From: Alphaproteobacteria bacterium
GTDB taxonomy: Bacteria > Pseudomonadota > Alphaproteobacteria > Micropepsales > Micropepsaceae
Direction: 5' to 3'
Assembly: GCA_947445215.1 (NCBI GenBank)
Contig: CANFDA010000009.1
Coordinates: 1 to 32,112, forward strand
DNA: 32,112 nt
Below the pieces are notes generated by a model that was not told the origin of the DNA, did not search any database, and worked only from the letters and a program-made list of their open reading frames with translations. This document shows, one piece after another, positions 15,752 to 25,591 of the stretch (position 1 is its first letter; each line of letters begins with the position of its first letter). Both the position numbers and the translations under genes were made by a program.

Positions 15752-17041
15752 TTAGGTCGGGTTCTCCAGCGAAAACAATTCCGCGTCGTCATCGTAGGAG
15801 AACAGCTCCGCGAAACGGGCCCAGGACACGACGCATTTCAGCGTCTCGTCCGCCGTCTCCTCAGTCATATGGTCTTCCAGCTCGTCGAGGAAGCGGGTGC
15901 GCGGGGCGGAATGGCTGGCGCGTTCGTCCAGAACTTTCCGGATATGCGCCGCCAGCGGCAGGTGGCTCATCAAGGCGCGGGAGAAGATTTCCTTGCGCTC
16001 GTTCAGTTCGGCATCGGCGAAGCGCTTGCCCATGTGAGTCAGCTTGATGTCGCCGCCTTCGACATCCGCCAGCCGCAGCAACTGCATCGCTTCCGCCACG
16101 GGGAACAGTTCGTCCACTTCCAGTTCCTGCTCATAGGCGATGTCGGGCAAGTCCGCCTTGCCGTCATAGGGCGGCGCCGACAGCGCTTCGATCAAACCGG
16201 CGATCTGGTTGGGCGGGACATGACCCAAGGGCAGCGCGATGCTGTCGCCCTGGGCCTGCACTTGGCGCATCCGCTCGACGCGGCGGGCGGTCATTTCGAC
16301 ATAGATGCGGTCGACATAATCCTCGAAGGCGGGGCTGGTGCGCTCGCGCGGCTGCGGCAGGTCAATGACGATCTCGGCGCTGACGCGGGCGGGATCGGAA
16401 GAGAACAGCAGGACGCGGTCGCACATCAGCACCGCTTCCTCGATATTGTGCGTCACCAGGATAATGCCCTTGGTGGGCAACTGCTTGTTGCCCCACAATT
16501 CGATCAAGTCGGTGCGCAGATTTTCGGCGGTCAGAACGTCCAGCGCCGAGAAAGGCTCGTCCATCAGTAGGATGTTGGGATGCACCACCACGGCGCGGGC
16601 GAATCCGACACGCTGGCGCATGCCGCCCGACAATTCGCGCGGATAGGCGCTCTCGTAACCGTCCAGGCCGATCAGATCGATCGCGGCCAGGGCGCGGGCG
16701 CGGATATCCTTTTCCGGCAGGCCCAGCGCTTCCAGTCCCAGTTCCACATTCTCCAGCACCGTCATCCAGGGAAACAGCGCGAAGCCCTGGAACACCATGG
16801 CGACGCCCTGGGCGGGGCCGAGAATGGGCGCGCCCATATAGGAGATTGTGCCGCCTTGCGGCCGCGCCAAACCCGCGATCAGCCGCAGCAGGGTCGATTT
16901 TCCGGAGCCGGAACGGCCCAGCATGCCGACGATCTCGCCTTCCTTCAGGGTGAGGCTGACATCGTCCAGCACCAGCAACTCGCCGCCGCCGCTGCGGGGA
17001 AAGGACCGGCGCACATTGCGCACTTCGAGCAGGTCGGTCAT
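15752..17041 (-). CDS. ABC transporter ATPase with C-terminal AAA-associated domain (nitrate/sulfonate/bicarbonate-type)
   Basis: This 429-residue protein has an N-terminal ABC ATPase of about 260 residues: Walker A GMLGRSGSGKSTLL, Q-loop MVFQGFALFPW, signature LSGGMRQRVGFARA, Walker B NILLMDEPFSALD and the switch His in VTHNIEEAV. Downstream (about 290-429) is a second domain, LPLGHVPPNQIAGLIEAL to FSYDDDAELFSLENP. It matches what I know as the AAA-associated C-terminal domain found on this ATPase subgroup, of unknown or regulatory role. ATG at 17041 overlaps the permease TGA (ATGA). Nitrate/sulfonate/bicarbonate is the subgroup name; the real substrate is unknown. It ends in TAA. Confidence 0.88.
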   Translation of the reverse strand: MTDLLEVRNVRRSFPRSGGGELLVLDDVSLTLKEGEIVGMLGRSGSGKSTLLRLIAGLARPQGGTISYMGAPILGPAQGVAMVFQGFALFPWMTVLENVELGLEALGLPEKDIRARALAAIDLIGLDGYESAYPRELSGGMRQRVGFARAVVVHPNILLMDEPFSALDVLTAENLRTDLIELWGNKQLPTKGIILVTHNIEEAVLMCDRVLLFSSDPARVSAEIVIDLPQPRERTSPAFEDYVDRIYVEMTARRVERMRQVQAQGDSIALPLGHVPPNQIAGLIEALSAPPYDGKADLPDIAYEQELEVDELFPVAEAMQLLRLADVEGGDIKLTHMGKRFADAELNERKEIFSRALMSHLPLAAHIRKVLDERASHSAPRTRFLDELEDHMTEETADETLKCVVSWARFAELFSYDDDAELFSLENPT

Positions 17042-18765
17042 GCGGTCATCCGGAATTTGCGCTCTGCGTACCAGTAGAGAGGCTGCCAGAACAGCCGGTT
17101 CACCACCACCACGAAGAAGGCCATCACCGCGATGCCCAGCACCACGCGCTTGAAATCGCCCGATTGCGTGGCGTCGGCGATATAGGCGCCCAGGCCATGG
17201 GCCCGCAGCGTGTGATTGCCCCAGTTGGCGACCTCCGCCACGATGGAGGCGTTCCAGGTGCCGCCCGATGCCGCGATGGCCCCCGTCAGGTAATGCGGGA
17301 AGACGGCGGGCAGGGCGATCCGCTTCCACCACAGCCAGCCCTTCACGCTGAAATTGTCGCCCACATCCATCAATTCGCGTGGGATGTTGCTGGCCCCACC
17401 AATGACGTTGAACAGGATGTACCACTGCGTCCCCAGCACCATCAGCGGCGACAGGAAGATGTCGGGATTAAGATCCCAGAAGATGATCAGCGACACCGCC
17501 AGCGGAAAGACAATGTTGGCCGGGAAGGCGGCGAAGAATTGCGCCACCGGCTGCACGATGCGGGTCAGCTTCGGACGCAGGCCGACATAGATGCCGATGG
17601 GCGTCCAGATCGCGCTGGCCAGCAGGATCAGAACCACCACCCGCAGCATGGTGAGAAAGCCCAGCCCAGTGGCGTGCAGCAGCTCGCGCCAGCTGAAATT
17701 CGCCGCCGCGAAGCCCCAGATGCGCCACAGCGCGAATGCGCCCAGCAGCGCCAGGATGCCGTACCAGACGGCGCCGGACACGCGGCTGTCGGAATCGCGG
17801 AAGGCGGCGCGCACGCCGAAGCTGGGCGGGGTGAAGCGATAGCTCCAGCGCATCATCGCCTCGAACGGTGCGGTCAGCCAGTCGATCAGGCGCGAACGGC
17901 GCAGCATGGTCAGCACCCAGCTTTGTGGCGGGTCATCGCGCTGTTCCTCGCCGACCCGAAAACGGTCTGCCCAGGACACCAGCGGGCGGAACAGAAGCTG
18001 GTCATAGATCAGGATCACCACCAGCATGGCGCCGATGGCCCAGAAGATCGCACCGACATCCTGTTGCGCGATGGCCACTGCGATGTAACTGCCGATGCCG
18101 GGCAGGGCGATGGTGGTGTTGCCGACGCTGATCGCTTCGGACAGCGTGACGAAGAACCAGCCGCCCGACATCGACACCATCATGTTCCAGATCAGCGACG
18201 GTGTGGCGAAGGGCGCTTCGATGCGCCAGAAGCGCGCCCAGGCCGACAGGCCGAAGGTGCGCCCCGCTTCCGTCAGATCTTCGGGCACGGTGCGCAGCGA
18301 CTGGTAGAAGCTGAAGGCCATGTTCCAGGCCTGGCTGGTGAAGATGGCGAAGACGCAGGCCAGCTCGGCGCCGAAGACGCGGCCCGGCGACAGCGACAGG
18401 AACCAGACCACGGTGATCGAAAGGAATCCCAGGATCGGCACCGATTGCAGGATGTCGAGCAGTGGCACCAGCAACAGCCTGGCGCGCGGATTCTTCGCCG
18501 CCCAGGTGGCGTAGGCAAAAGTGAAGGCCAGCGACACGCCCATGGCGATCAGCATGCGCAGGGCGGTGCGCGCGGCGAAGCCGGGCAGGTTGGCGGGATC
18601 GAGCGACAGGGTACTGGTCGAGACGCTGGCCAGGGGCTGCACCAGGTCGCGGCTGACATCGGCGAAGAGTATCAGAAAGCCAAGCACCAGCACCGCCGCC
18701 AGCAGGTCCCATTTGCCGGGAAGCAGGCTGCGTCCTTCGATCGAGACGGGGGGCAGGATTTTCAT
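17038..18765 (-). CDS. ABC transporter permease with two fused membrane domains
   Basis: This 575-residue inner-membrane protein contains two copies of the binding-protein-dependent permease domain. The first spans roughly 90-280 (LDILQSVPILGFL, then RTVPEDLTEAGRTFGLSAWARFWRIEAPFATPSL). The second spans roughly 350-570 (QFFAAFPANIVFPLA, then IPRELMDVGDNFSVKGWLWWKRIALPAVFPHYL). Each carries an EAA-type loop for docking the ATPase, so one chain supplies both halves of the pore. The ATG at 18763-18765 follows GAGG (5-base gap), whereas the more upstream MSANAV start at 18837 lacks a ribosome site. It overlaps the ATPase start by 4 bases. No substrate-binding protein is encoded next to it. Confidence 0.88.
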   Translation of the reverse strand: MKILPPVSIEGRSLLPGKWDLLAAVLVLGFLILFADVSRDLVQPLASVSTSTLSLDPANLPGFAARTALRMLIAMGVSLAFTFAYATWAAKNPRARLLLVPLLDILQSVPILGFLSITVVWFLSLSPGRVFGAELACVFAIFTSQAWNMAFSFYQSLRTVPEDLTEAGRTFGLSAWARFWRIEAPFATPSLIWNMMVSMSGGWFFVTLSEAISVGNTTIALPGIGSYIAVAIAQQDVGAIFWAIGAMLVVILIYDQLLFRPLVSWADRFRVGEEQRDDPPQSWVLTMLRRSRLIDWLTAPFEAMMRWSYRFTPPSFGVRAAFRDSDSRVSGAVWYGILALLGAFALWRIWGFAAANFSWRELLHATGLGFLTMLRVVVLILLASAIWTPIGIYVGLRPKLTRIVQPVAQFFAAFPANIVFPLAVSLIIFWDLNPDIFLSPLMVLGTQWYILFNVIGGASNIPRELMDVGDNFSVKGWLWWKRIALPAVFPHYLTGAIAASGGTWNASIVAEVANWGNHTLRAHGLGAYIADATQSGDFKRVVLGIAVMAFFVVVVNRLFWQPLYWYAERKFRMTA

Positions 18766-19174
18766 TCCGGCCTCGAAGGGGTGGCGACGATGGAGCGTTC
18801 GATTGCGCGGTTCCAGTTGAACCGCATTGGCAGACAACCACTTTGCCAGCCTGCGGAAAAGAAAAGATTGCGAGACAAATCAGGGCGGTATGTCGCGCTG
18901 GCGCCATCCGCCGGACGGGCGTGCGCCGGGTGCGACTGTGCGGCGGCAGGGGCAGTGTGGCGGGCGGAGAGCTCGAAACGATTGTTTATATCGATAACTT
19001 TATGGCCAAGCCGCCGGAAAGAAATCCCTTTCCGGACCCCGTCGCACTTGCGCCACAGGGGGAAATCGGCGTAAAAAAGCGGCCAAAACAAGGGAAAATT
19101 TGGGTTTTTTCTCTTAGAATACCTTGTTATGGAGCACTCCGGCTTTAAACGGCGGACGGAACGGCGACAGGTCA
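18766..19174. other. 409-base non-coding region between the ABC permease and the leu leader
   Basis: I find no convincing gene here. It holds an AT-rich island in otherwise GC-rich DNA, centred on TATCGATA (18989-18996) within a TTTATATCGATAAC context. It also holds a perfect 8-bp hairpin CCGGAAAG (19014-19021) / CTTTCCGG (19028-19035), and an A/T-rich run at about 19075-19115 (CCAAA...TTTGG followed by GTTTTTTC) that could be a terminator or promoter element. TAGAAT (19115-19120) is a possible -10 for the leu leader, but no -35 fits it at normal spacing. The region must contain promoters for both directions; their exact places are not resolved. Confidence 0.5.
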
Positions 19175-19297
19175 ATGACCACGGGCATGCACATTGCGAA
19201 TAGGAAGGGTGGCTCTGCCGCTCGCATCCGCTCGCGCGCCCAGCGTCAGCCCCGTCCTTCCTCTTCGCGCGCGCTGCTTCTTCTTAGCTGCCCCTAG
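19175..19297 (+). CDS. leu leader peptide (40 aa) with four tandem Leu codons
   Basis: The frame opens at ATG 19175, with another ATG in frame at 19187, and ends ...SSSRALLLLSCP before TAG (19295-19297). CTG CTT CTT CTT at 19274-19285 is a run of four Leu codons eight codons or fewer from the stop, as in classical leu operon control peptides. The rest is Arg/Ser/Gln-rich. No good ribosome site lies before 19175. It lies 100 bases upstream of leuA and ends just before a perfect 10-bp hairpin. Leucine scarcity would stall the ribosome in the Leu run. The true start could be 19187. Confidence 0.68.
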   Translation: MTTGMHIANRKGGSAARIRSRAQRQPRPSSSRALLLLSCP

Positions 19298-19343
19298 GCG
19301 CTGATAGGCGCGTGTGTTCGCACACGCGCCAGGTGTTTAGGGG
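19291..19343 (+). terminator. leuA attenuator hairpin region
   Basis: GGCGCGTGTG (19307-19316) and CACACGCGCC (19321-19330) form a perfect 10-bp stem closed by a TTCG tetraloop, followed by AGGTGTTTAG. This is the likely terminator stem, although its T-run is weak. CCCCTA (19291-19296, covering the leader's last codons) can pair with TAGGGG (19338-19343), either closing a larger structure or competing with ribosome occupancy. I cannot define a single clean antiterminator by eye, so the exact switch is inferred. Confidence 0.55.
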
Positions 19344-19397
19344 AGACAGCAACGAGGAGAAACATAAGCCCGCGCGGCGGACAGAAGGACGTAACTC

Positions 19398-20951
19398 ATG
19401 ACCAACGACAGCAACAGGATCATCATTTTTGACACCACCTTGCGCGACGGCGAGCAATCGCCCGGCGCTGCGATGACGCATGAAGAGAAATTGCGCATCG
19501 CTGAACTGCTCGACGAAATGGGCGTGGATGTCATCGAGGCCGGCTTCCCCATTTCCTCGCCCGGCGATTTCAAGGCCGTGCAGGAGATCAGCAAGATCGT
19601 CAAGAACGCCAGCGTCTGCGGCCTCGCGCGCGCCGGCTTCAAGGATGTCGACCGCGCCGGCGAAGCGCTGAAGGGCGCGAAGCGTCCGCGCATCCACACC
19701 TTCATTTCCACCAGCCCCGTGCACATGAAGCACAAGTTGAATATGGGCGAAAATGCCGTGCTGGAAGCGATTGGCGCCTCCGTCACGCGGGCCCGCAACT
19801 ATACCGGCGAAGTGGAATGGTCGGCCGAAGACGCCACCCGCACCGTGCCGGAATTCCTGGTGCGCTGCGTCGATGTCGCCATCAATGCCGGCGCCACCGT
19901 CATCAACATCCCCGACACAGTGGGCTATTCCACGCCGCAGGAATATTTCGAGCTCTTCAAGATGCTGCGGGAGCGCGCGCCCAATTCCGACAAGGTGATC
20001 TTCTCCACCCATGTCCATAACGATCTGGGCCTGGCAGTGGCCAATTCTCTGGCCGGCGTGCTGGCGGGCGCCCGCCAGGTGGAATGCACCATCAACGGCA
20101 TCGGCGAGCGGGCGGGCAACGCCGCGCTGGAAGAGATCGTGATGGCGCTGAAGGTGCGCAAGGACATCATGCCCTTCACCACCGATATCAACACCACCAT
20201 GCTGACCCGCGCTTCCAAGCTGGTCTCGTCGATCACCGGCTTTCCGGTCCAGTACAACAAGGCCATCGTCGGCAAGAACGCCTTCGCGCATGAGAGCGGC
20301 ATTCACCAGGACGGCATGCTCAAAAATGTCGAGACCTACGAGATCATGCGGCCCGAGGATGTCGGCGTCCACGCCACCAGCCTGATGCTAGGCAAGCTGT
20401 CGGGCCGCCATGCCTTCAAGGACAAGCTGGAATCGATGAGCTATCGCCTGGATGCGGACGCCTTTGAAGACGCCTTCAAGCGCTTCAAGGACCTGGCCGA
20501 CAAGAAGAAGCACATCTTCGACGAGGATATCGCCGCCCTGGTGGACGACGAGATCATGCGCGGCCAGGACGCCATCCTCGTCAAGCATCTGCGGGTCGAA
20601 AGCGGCACCGGCATCGAGCCGGTCGCCGCCCTGACCCTGGTGGTCAATGGTGACGAGCGCTGCATCACCGCCGAAGGCGGCGGCCCGGTGGACGCCATCT
20701 TCAAGGCGATCCGCGGCCTCTATCCGCACACCGCTACGCTGCAGCTGTTCCAGATCAGCGCCGTTACCGAGGGCACCGACGCCCAGGCGACGGTCACGGT
20801 CCGGCTGGACGAGAATGGCCGCACCGTCACGGGCAAGGCGTCGGACACCGACACCATGGCCGCCGCCGCCTACGCCTATGTCAACGCGCTGAACAAGCTG
20901 GTCGTGAAGCGCGAAAAGCAGGAGCCGGAAGCGCTCTCTGTCGCAAGATGA
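19398..20951 (+). CDS. leuA: 2-Isopropylmalate synthase
   Basis: This 517-residue enzyme condenses acetyl-CoA with 2-oxoisovalerate, the first step specific to leucine. The N-terminal TIM barrel opens with [19 protein letters not shown] (catalytic Arg and metal-binding Asp), and [19 protein letters not shown] carries the metal-binding Hx[19 protein letters not shown] and [15 protein letters not shown] follow. The C-terminal 130 residues ([31 protein letters not shown] to the end) are the regulatory LeuA dimer domain that binds leucine. AAGGA (19385-19389) with an 8-base gap supports this ATG. Control is likely twofold: feedback inhibition and the leader upstream. Substrate comes from the ilv products. 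Confidence 0.96.
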   Translation: MTNDSNRIIIFDTTLRDGEQSPGAAMTHEEKLRIAELLDEMGVDVIEAGFPISSPGDFKAVQEISKIVKNASVCGLARAGFKDVDRAGEALKGAKRPRIHTFISTSPVHMKHKLNMGENAVLEAIGASVTRARNYTGEVEWSAEDATRTVPEFLVRCVDVAINAGATVINIPDTVGYSTPQEYFELFKMLRERAPNSDKVIFSTHVHNDLGLAVANSLAGVLAGARQVECTINGIGERAGNAALEEIVMALKVRKDIMPFTTDINTTMLTRASKLVSSITGFPVQYNKAIVGKNAFAHESGIHQDGMLKNVETYEIMRPEDVGVHATSLMLGKLSGRHAFKDKLESMSYRLDADAFEDAFKRFKDLADKKKHIFDEDIAALVDDEIMRGQDAILVKHLRVESGTGIEPVAALTLVVNGDERCITAEGGGPVDAIFKAIRGLYPHTATLQLFQISAVTEGTDAQATVTVRLDENGRTVTGKASDTDTMAAAAYAYVNALNKLVVKREKQEPEALSVAR

Positions 20952-20959
20952 AACAGATC

Positions 20960-20984
20960 GGCCCCGGAAGAGCGCTCCGGGGCC
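20960..20984 (+). terminator. Terminator-like hairpin after leuA
   Basis: GGCCCCGGA (20960-20968) pairs perfectly with TCCGGGGCC (20976-20984) around a 7-base loop, followed by GTTCATTAA. It lies 8 bases past the leuA stop. The stem is very stable but the T-run is poor. It separates leuA from the mre operon. Confidence 0.65.
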
Positions 20985-21036
20985 GTTCATTAACGGTACG
21001 GCGCTTGCAGGTTTTGTCGTAGCTCTCCAGCTCTAA

Positions 21037-22095
<1,059 letters not shown>

Positions 22096-22124
22096 AACCC
22101 GCTCGGGCAGGGGCCGCGTATCGA

Positions 22125-23126
22125 ATGGCCAACCGTACCTGGAAAATCGCCCGACGCGGCAATGCTCAGCTTCCGCTGATCATTGTTCTGGCGCTCGCGG
22201 TGGTGCTGGTGCTGGTGGGCAAGGCGCAGAGCGGGCTGTTCGACGCCGCCCGCGTGCGCATCACAGACTGGATGGCCCCGGCGCTGTCCCAGGTGCGCGC
22301 GCCGCTCGATGGCGCGGAACGCTGGGCCGGTTCCATCGGCGAGATCTTCCGGGTCTATGAAGAGAATCTGAAGCTCAAGGACGAGAATGCCCGCCTGCGC
22401 CAGTGGCGCAACACTTCGGTGGTGCTGGAAGGCCGCGTCCGCCATTACGAGAAGCTGCTCAACGCCGTGCCGGACCTGGAGCTGAACGCCGTGCTGGCGC
22501 GGGTGATCGGGCGGGCCAACCGTCCCTTCCTGCGCACCATGGTGCTGGATGCCGGCACCGCCAATGGCGCGCGCCCCGGCCAGGCGGTGATGGACGAGAA
22601 CGGCATGATCGGCCGCCTCTACCTCACCGGCAAGCAGACCAGCTGGGTCATCCTGCTCACCGACATCAACAGCCGCATTCCCGTTTCCATCGCGCCGGGC
22701 GGCGTGCAGGCGGTGCTGGCGGGCGACAATTCCGCCGGGCCGCGCCTGGACATGATCGCCCCCAACACCCGCATCAAGGCGGGTGACCAGGTGGTGTCGA
22801 GCGGTGACGGCGGCCTGCTGCCGTCGGGGCTGTCCATCGGCACGGTGGTGGCCGATGGCGGCGGCTTCCGCGTCGCGCTGCTGGCCGACAGCGCCCAGAG
22901 CGAGAGCGTCCAGATCCTGAATTTCGCGCGGCTGCAGGAAGCGCCGCCCGCCACCGCCACGCTGCCCGCCGAAGCCGCGGGCCTCAAGCCGGTGCCGCCG
23001 CCCGCGCCCGTCACCGCGATTGCGACCACGGCGCCGCAGCCGGGTGAACTGACCACCAAGCCCAAGCAGAAGCCCTTTGTCATGCCGCCGCTCAGCCCTG
23101 CCGCGCCCGACGCGGGATCGGAGTAG
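22125..23126 (+). CDS. mreC: Rod shape-determining protein MreC
   Basis: This 333-residue protein has one N-terminal membrane helix (LPLIIVLALAVVLVLVGKA, about 17-35). A coiled-coil follows (VYEENLKLKDENARLRQWRN), then the periplasmic beta-barrel region (LARVIGRANRPFLRTMVLDAG, DENGMIGRLY, VVSSGDGGLLPSGLSIGTV). The C-terminal tail (about 280-333) is Pro/Ala-rich and low in complexity. MreC links MreB to PBP2 and activates the latter. The open frame reaches back into mreB, but MANRTWKIARRGNAQ is the natural start, 29 bases after the mreB stop. It stops with TAG, 3 bases before mreD. Confidence 0.93.
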   Translation: MANRTWKIARRGNAQLPLIIVLALAVVLVLVGKAQSGLFDAARVRITDWMAPALSQVRAPLDGAERWAGSIGEIFRVYEENLKLKDENARLRQWRNTSVVLEGRVRHYEKLLNAVPDLELNAVLARVIGRANRPFLRTMVLDAGTANGARPGQAVMDENGMIGRLYLTGKQTSWVILLTDINSRIPVSIAPGGVQAVLAGDNSAGPRLDMIAPNTRIKAGDQVVSSGDGGLLPSGLSIGTVVADGGGFRVALLADSAQSESVQILNFARLQEAPPATATLPAEAAGLKPVPPPAPVTAIATTAPQPGELTTKPKQKPFVMPPLSPAAPDAGSE

Positions 23127-23129
23127 GCG

Positions 23130-23666
23130 ATGGGCACCACCGAAAAACTCCATGCTCCAGCGGTGCTGCGTTTCCTGACGGCGCTGGTGCCTTTGCTGTG
23201 CGGTCTGGTGGGCGTCTTCATCGCCAACATTCCCATCTCCTTCGTCAGCGTTGTGGTGCCGCCGCCACTGCTGGGGCTGGCGCCGGTCTATTTCTGGTGC
23301 CTGGTGCGTCCCGACCTGATGACGCCTGCAGCCGCCTTCACCATCGGCATGCTGGAAGATGTGATGTCGGGCGCGCCGCCCGGCGTCTGGACGCTGGCCT
23401 TCGTGCTGTCTTACGCATTGGTGGCGCGCCAGCGTGAAAGCTTCGCGGGCTTGGGCGGGCTGGGCGCGGTGCTGGGCTTCGCGGCCTGCGCCTTCGCCGC
23501 CATCACCGCCGCCTATGCCATTGTCGGCGTCTATTATGGCCGCGTCCCGCCGCTGGGGCCCATGGTGGTGCAGCTGGCGATGACCGTCGCATTCTATGTT
23601 CCGGCGACCTATCTCGTCAGCACCATCCATCATCGCGTCATAGGCCCGCTCAGGAGCGACTTCTGA
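23130..23666 (+). CDS. mreD: Rod shape-determining protein MreD
   Basis: This 178-residue integral membrane protein has five or so hydrophobic segments (LTALVPLLCGLVGVFIANI; PPLLGLAPVYFWCLVRPDLM; TLAFVLSYALVA; GLGGLGAVLGFAACAFAAI; MVVQLAMTVAFYVPATYLV) and the family-like stretch FTIGMLEDVMSGAPPGVWTL. The order directly after mreC and before the PBP2 gene confirms the assignment. It starts 3 bases after mreC and shares one base with the next ATG (TGATG). The protein contributes to elongasome assembly; no enzymatic motif is expected. Confidence 0.92.
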   Translation: MGTTEKLHAPAVLRFLTALVPLLCGLVGVFIANIPISFVSVVVPPPLLGLAPVYFWCLVRPDLMTPAAAFTIGMLEDVMSGAPPGVWTLAFVLSYALVARQRESFAGLGGLGAVLGFAACAFAAITAAYAIVGVYYGRVPPLGPMVVQLAMTVAFYVPATYLVSTIHHRVIGPLRSDF

Positions 23667-25591
23667 TGCCGGTCTTTGATAAAAAATACAAAAGCCGCTA
23701 CACCACCTTCACCCGCCGCACCGTGGGCGTGGGCGGCACCATGAGCCTGGTCTTCGCCGTGCTGGCGGGCCGCCTCTACCAGCTCCAGATTCGCGACGGC
23801 GAGGAATACCGCGTCGCCGCCGAGAATAACCGCGTCTCGCAGCGCCCGCTGGCGCCGCCGCGCGGCCGTGTTCTGGACCGTTTCGGCGCGGAGATGGCCA
23901 CCAACCGCCGCAATTATCGCGTCATGATCGTGGCCGAACAGGCCAAGGATGGCGTCAAGGAAGCGCTCGACCAGATTGGCAAGGTGATCCACCTCACCGA
24001 AGCACAGAAGAAGAAGGTTCTGGCCGACGTCGCCAAGAACAAGAAATTCGTGCCAGTGCCGGTGATGGAGAATATGAGCTGGGAAGAATTCTCCCGCATC
24101 AATCTCCACTTGCCATATCTGCCGGGCGTGCAGCCCGATGTGGGCGAGACCCGCGATTATCCCTTCGGCGCCGAGATGGTGCATGTGCTGGGCTATGTCT
24201 CTTCCGTCAGCCCGGACGATCTCAAGGACGACACCGACCCGCTGCTCGACCTGCCGGGCTACCGCATCGGCAAGCGCGGCATCGAAAAAGCCTATGACAA
24301 GGAGCTGCGCGGCAAGGGCGGCGACACGCGGGTGGAAGTCAACGCCTATGGCCGCATCGTGCGCGAACTGGGCAAGGACCCCGGCACGCCCGGCCAGGAT
24401 GTCTGGCTGACCATCGACTGCGAATTGCAGCGTTTCGCCGACCAGCGGCTGGGCCAGGAAAGCGCCGCCTGCATCGTGATGGATGTGGAGACTGGCGCGA
24501 TCCTGTCGCTGTCGTCAACGCCCGGCTTCGATCCCAACTGGTTCAATGTCGGCGTCACCAACTCACAGTGGAAGGATCTTTCCACCTCCGACTACAAGCC
24601 GCTGCTCAACAAGGCGATGGGCGGCACCTATCCGCCGGGCTCCACCTTCAAGGCGGCGGTCGCCCTGGCGGCGGTGGATGCGGGCATCGCCACGCCCGAC
24701 TATCACGTGAATTGCAGCGGCGTTTACAATTTCGGCGGCCACGCCTTTCACTGCTGGCAGCGCAAGGGCCATGGCACGCTGGACATCGAAGGCGCCGTCC
24801 AGCGCTCCTGCGACGTCTTCTTCTACGAAACCTCGCGGCGGTTGGGCATCGACAAGATCGAGGCGGCGGCTCGCAAGCTGGGCCTGGGCACGCCCACTGG
24901 GATTGAACTGCCGGGCGAACGCTCCGGCCTGATCCCCAGCCGCGCCTGGAAGCAGAAAACCTATGGCTGGAGCTGGCAGCAGGGCGACACGATCAGCGTC
25001 GGCATCGGCCAGGGCTATGTCACCGTCACGCCGTTGCAGCTTTGCCAGATGATGGCGCGCATTGCCGGTGGCAAGGCGGTCAACGCGCACATGGTGCATT
25101 CGGTGGGCGACAAGGTGCTGGAGCAGGAAAGCGTCCCGCATCTGGATTTCGCCGATGAATCGCTGGCGGTGGTGCGCTCCGGCCTCAACAAGGTGACCAA
25201 CGTGCCGGGCGGCACCGCCTTTGCGTGGCGCATCAACGAGCCCGGGATGGAGATGGCGGGCAAGACCGGCACGGCGCAGGTGCGCCGCTTCACCAAGGAA
25301 GAGCGCGCCCGCGGCCTTATCAGCAATCATAACCTGGCCTGGAAGCTGCGCGACCATGCGCTGTTCATCGGTTATGCACCGATCGAGAAGCCGCGCTATG
25401 CGCTGTCCATCATCATCGAGCATGGCGCGGTCGGCCATCCGCATGTCGAGATGGCGCGCGACATTCTCACCTTCGCCCAGAAGCGCGACATCGTCGCGCG
25501 TCCCACCGCCTATCCGCTGAATTCGGCCTCCGCGACCCGCGACACGCGCGGGGCGCAGAACGCCACGCCCAGCCGGAAGGAGCCGGGCTGA
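23666..25591 (+). CDS. mrdA: Penicillin-binding protein 2 (peptidoglycan DD-transpeptidase)
   Basis: This 641-residue class B PBP has an N-terminal membrane anchor (about 20-40). The dimerisation domain contains RGRVLDRFGAEMATNRRNYRV. The transpeptidase domain has Ser326 in PPGSTFKAAVAL (SxxK), SCD in VQRSCDVFFYETSRRLG (SxN-type motif) and MAGKTGTAQVRR (KTG). It cross-links new peptidoglycan during side-wall growth, together with RodA. It overlaps mreD and rodA by one base on each side (TGATG), so the operon is translationally coupled. The last 30 residues are polar and low in complexity. Confidence 0.95.
   Translation: MPVFDKKYKSRYTTFTRRTVGVGGTMSLVFAVLAGRLYQLQIRDGEEYRVAAENNRVSQRPLAPPRGRVLDRFGAEMATNRRNYRVMIVAEQAKDGVKEALDQIGKVIHLTEAQKKKVLADVAKNKKFVPVPVMENMSWEEFSRINLHLPYLPGVQPDVGETRDYPFGAEMVHVLGYVSSVSPDDLKDDTDPLLDLPGYRIGKRGIEKAYDKELRGKGGDTRVEVNAYGRIVRELGKDPGTPGQDVWLTIDCELQRFADQRLGQESAACIVMDVETGAILSLSSTPGFDPNWFNVGVTNSQWKDLSTSDYKPLLNKAMGGTYPPGSTFKAAVALAAVDAGIATPDYHVNCSGVYNFGGHAFHCWQRKGHGTLDIEGAVQRSCDVFFYETSRRLGIDKIEAAARKLGLGTPTGIELPGERSGLIPSRAWKQKTYGWSWQQGDTISVGIGQGYVTVTPLQLCQMMARIAGGKAVNAHMVHSVGDKVLEQESVPHLDFADESLAVVRSGLNKVTNVPGGTAFAWRINEPGMEMAGKTGTAQVRRFTKEERARGLISNHNLAWKLRDHALFIGYAPIEKPRYALSIIIEHGAVGHPHVEMARDILTFAQKRDIVARPTAYPLNSASATRDTRGAQNATPSRKEPG

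Noticed and set aside
17164-19074. 636-codon plus-strand frame opposite the ABC permease
   Set aside because: Composition is Gln/His/Arg/Gly-rich shadow coding. The minus strand encodes a clear two-domain permease.
18843-19148. Possible 101-codon gene in the region before the leu leader
   Set aside because: No ribosome site, no family resemblance, and it crosses hairpins and AT-rich regulatory-looking DNA.
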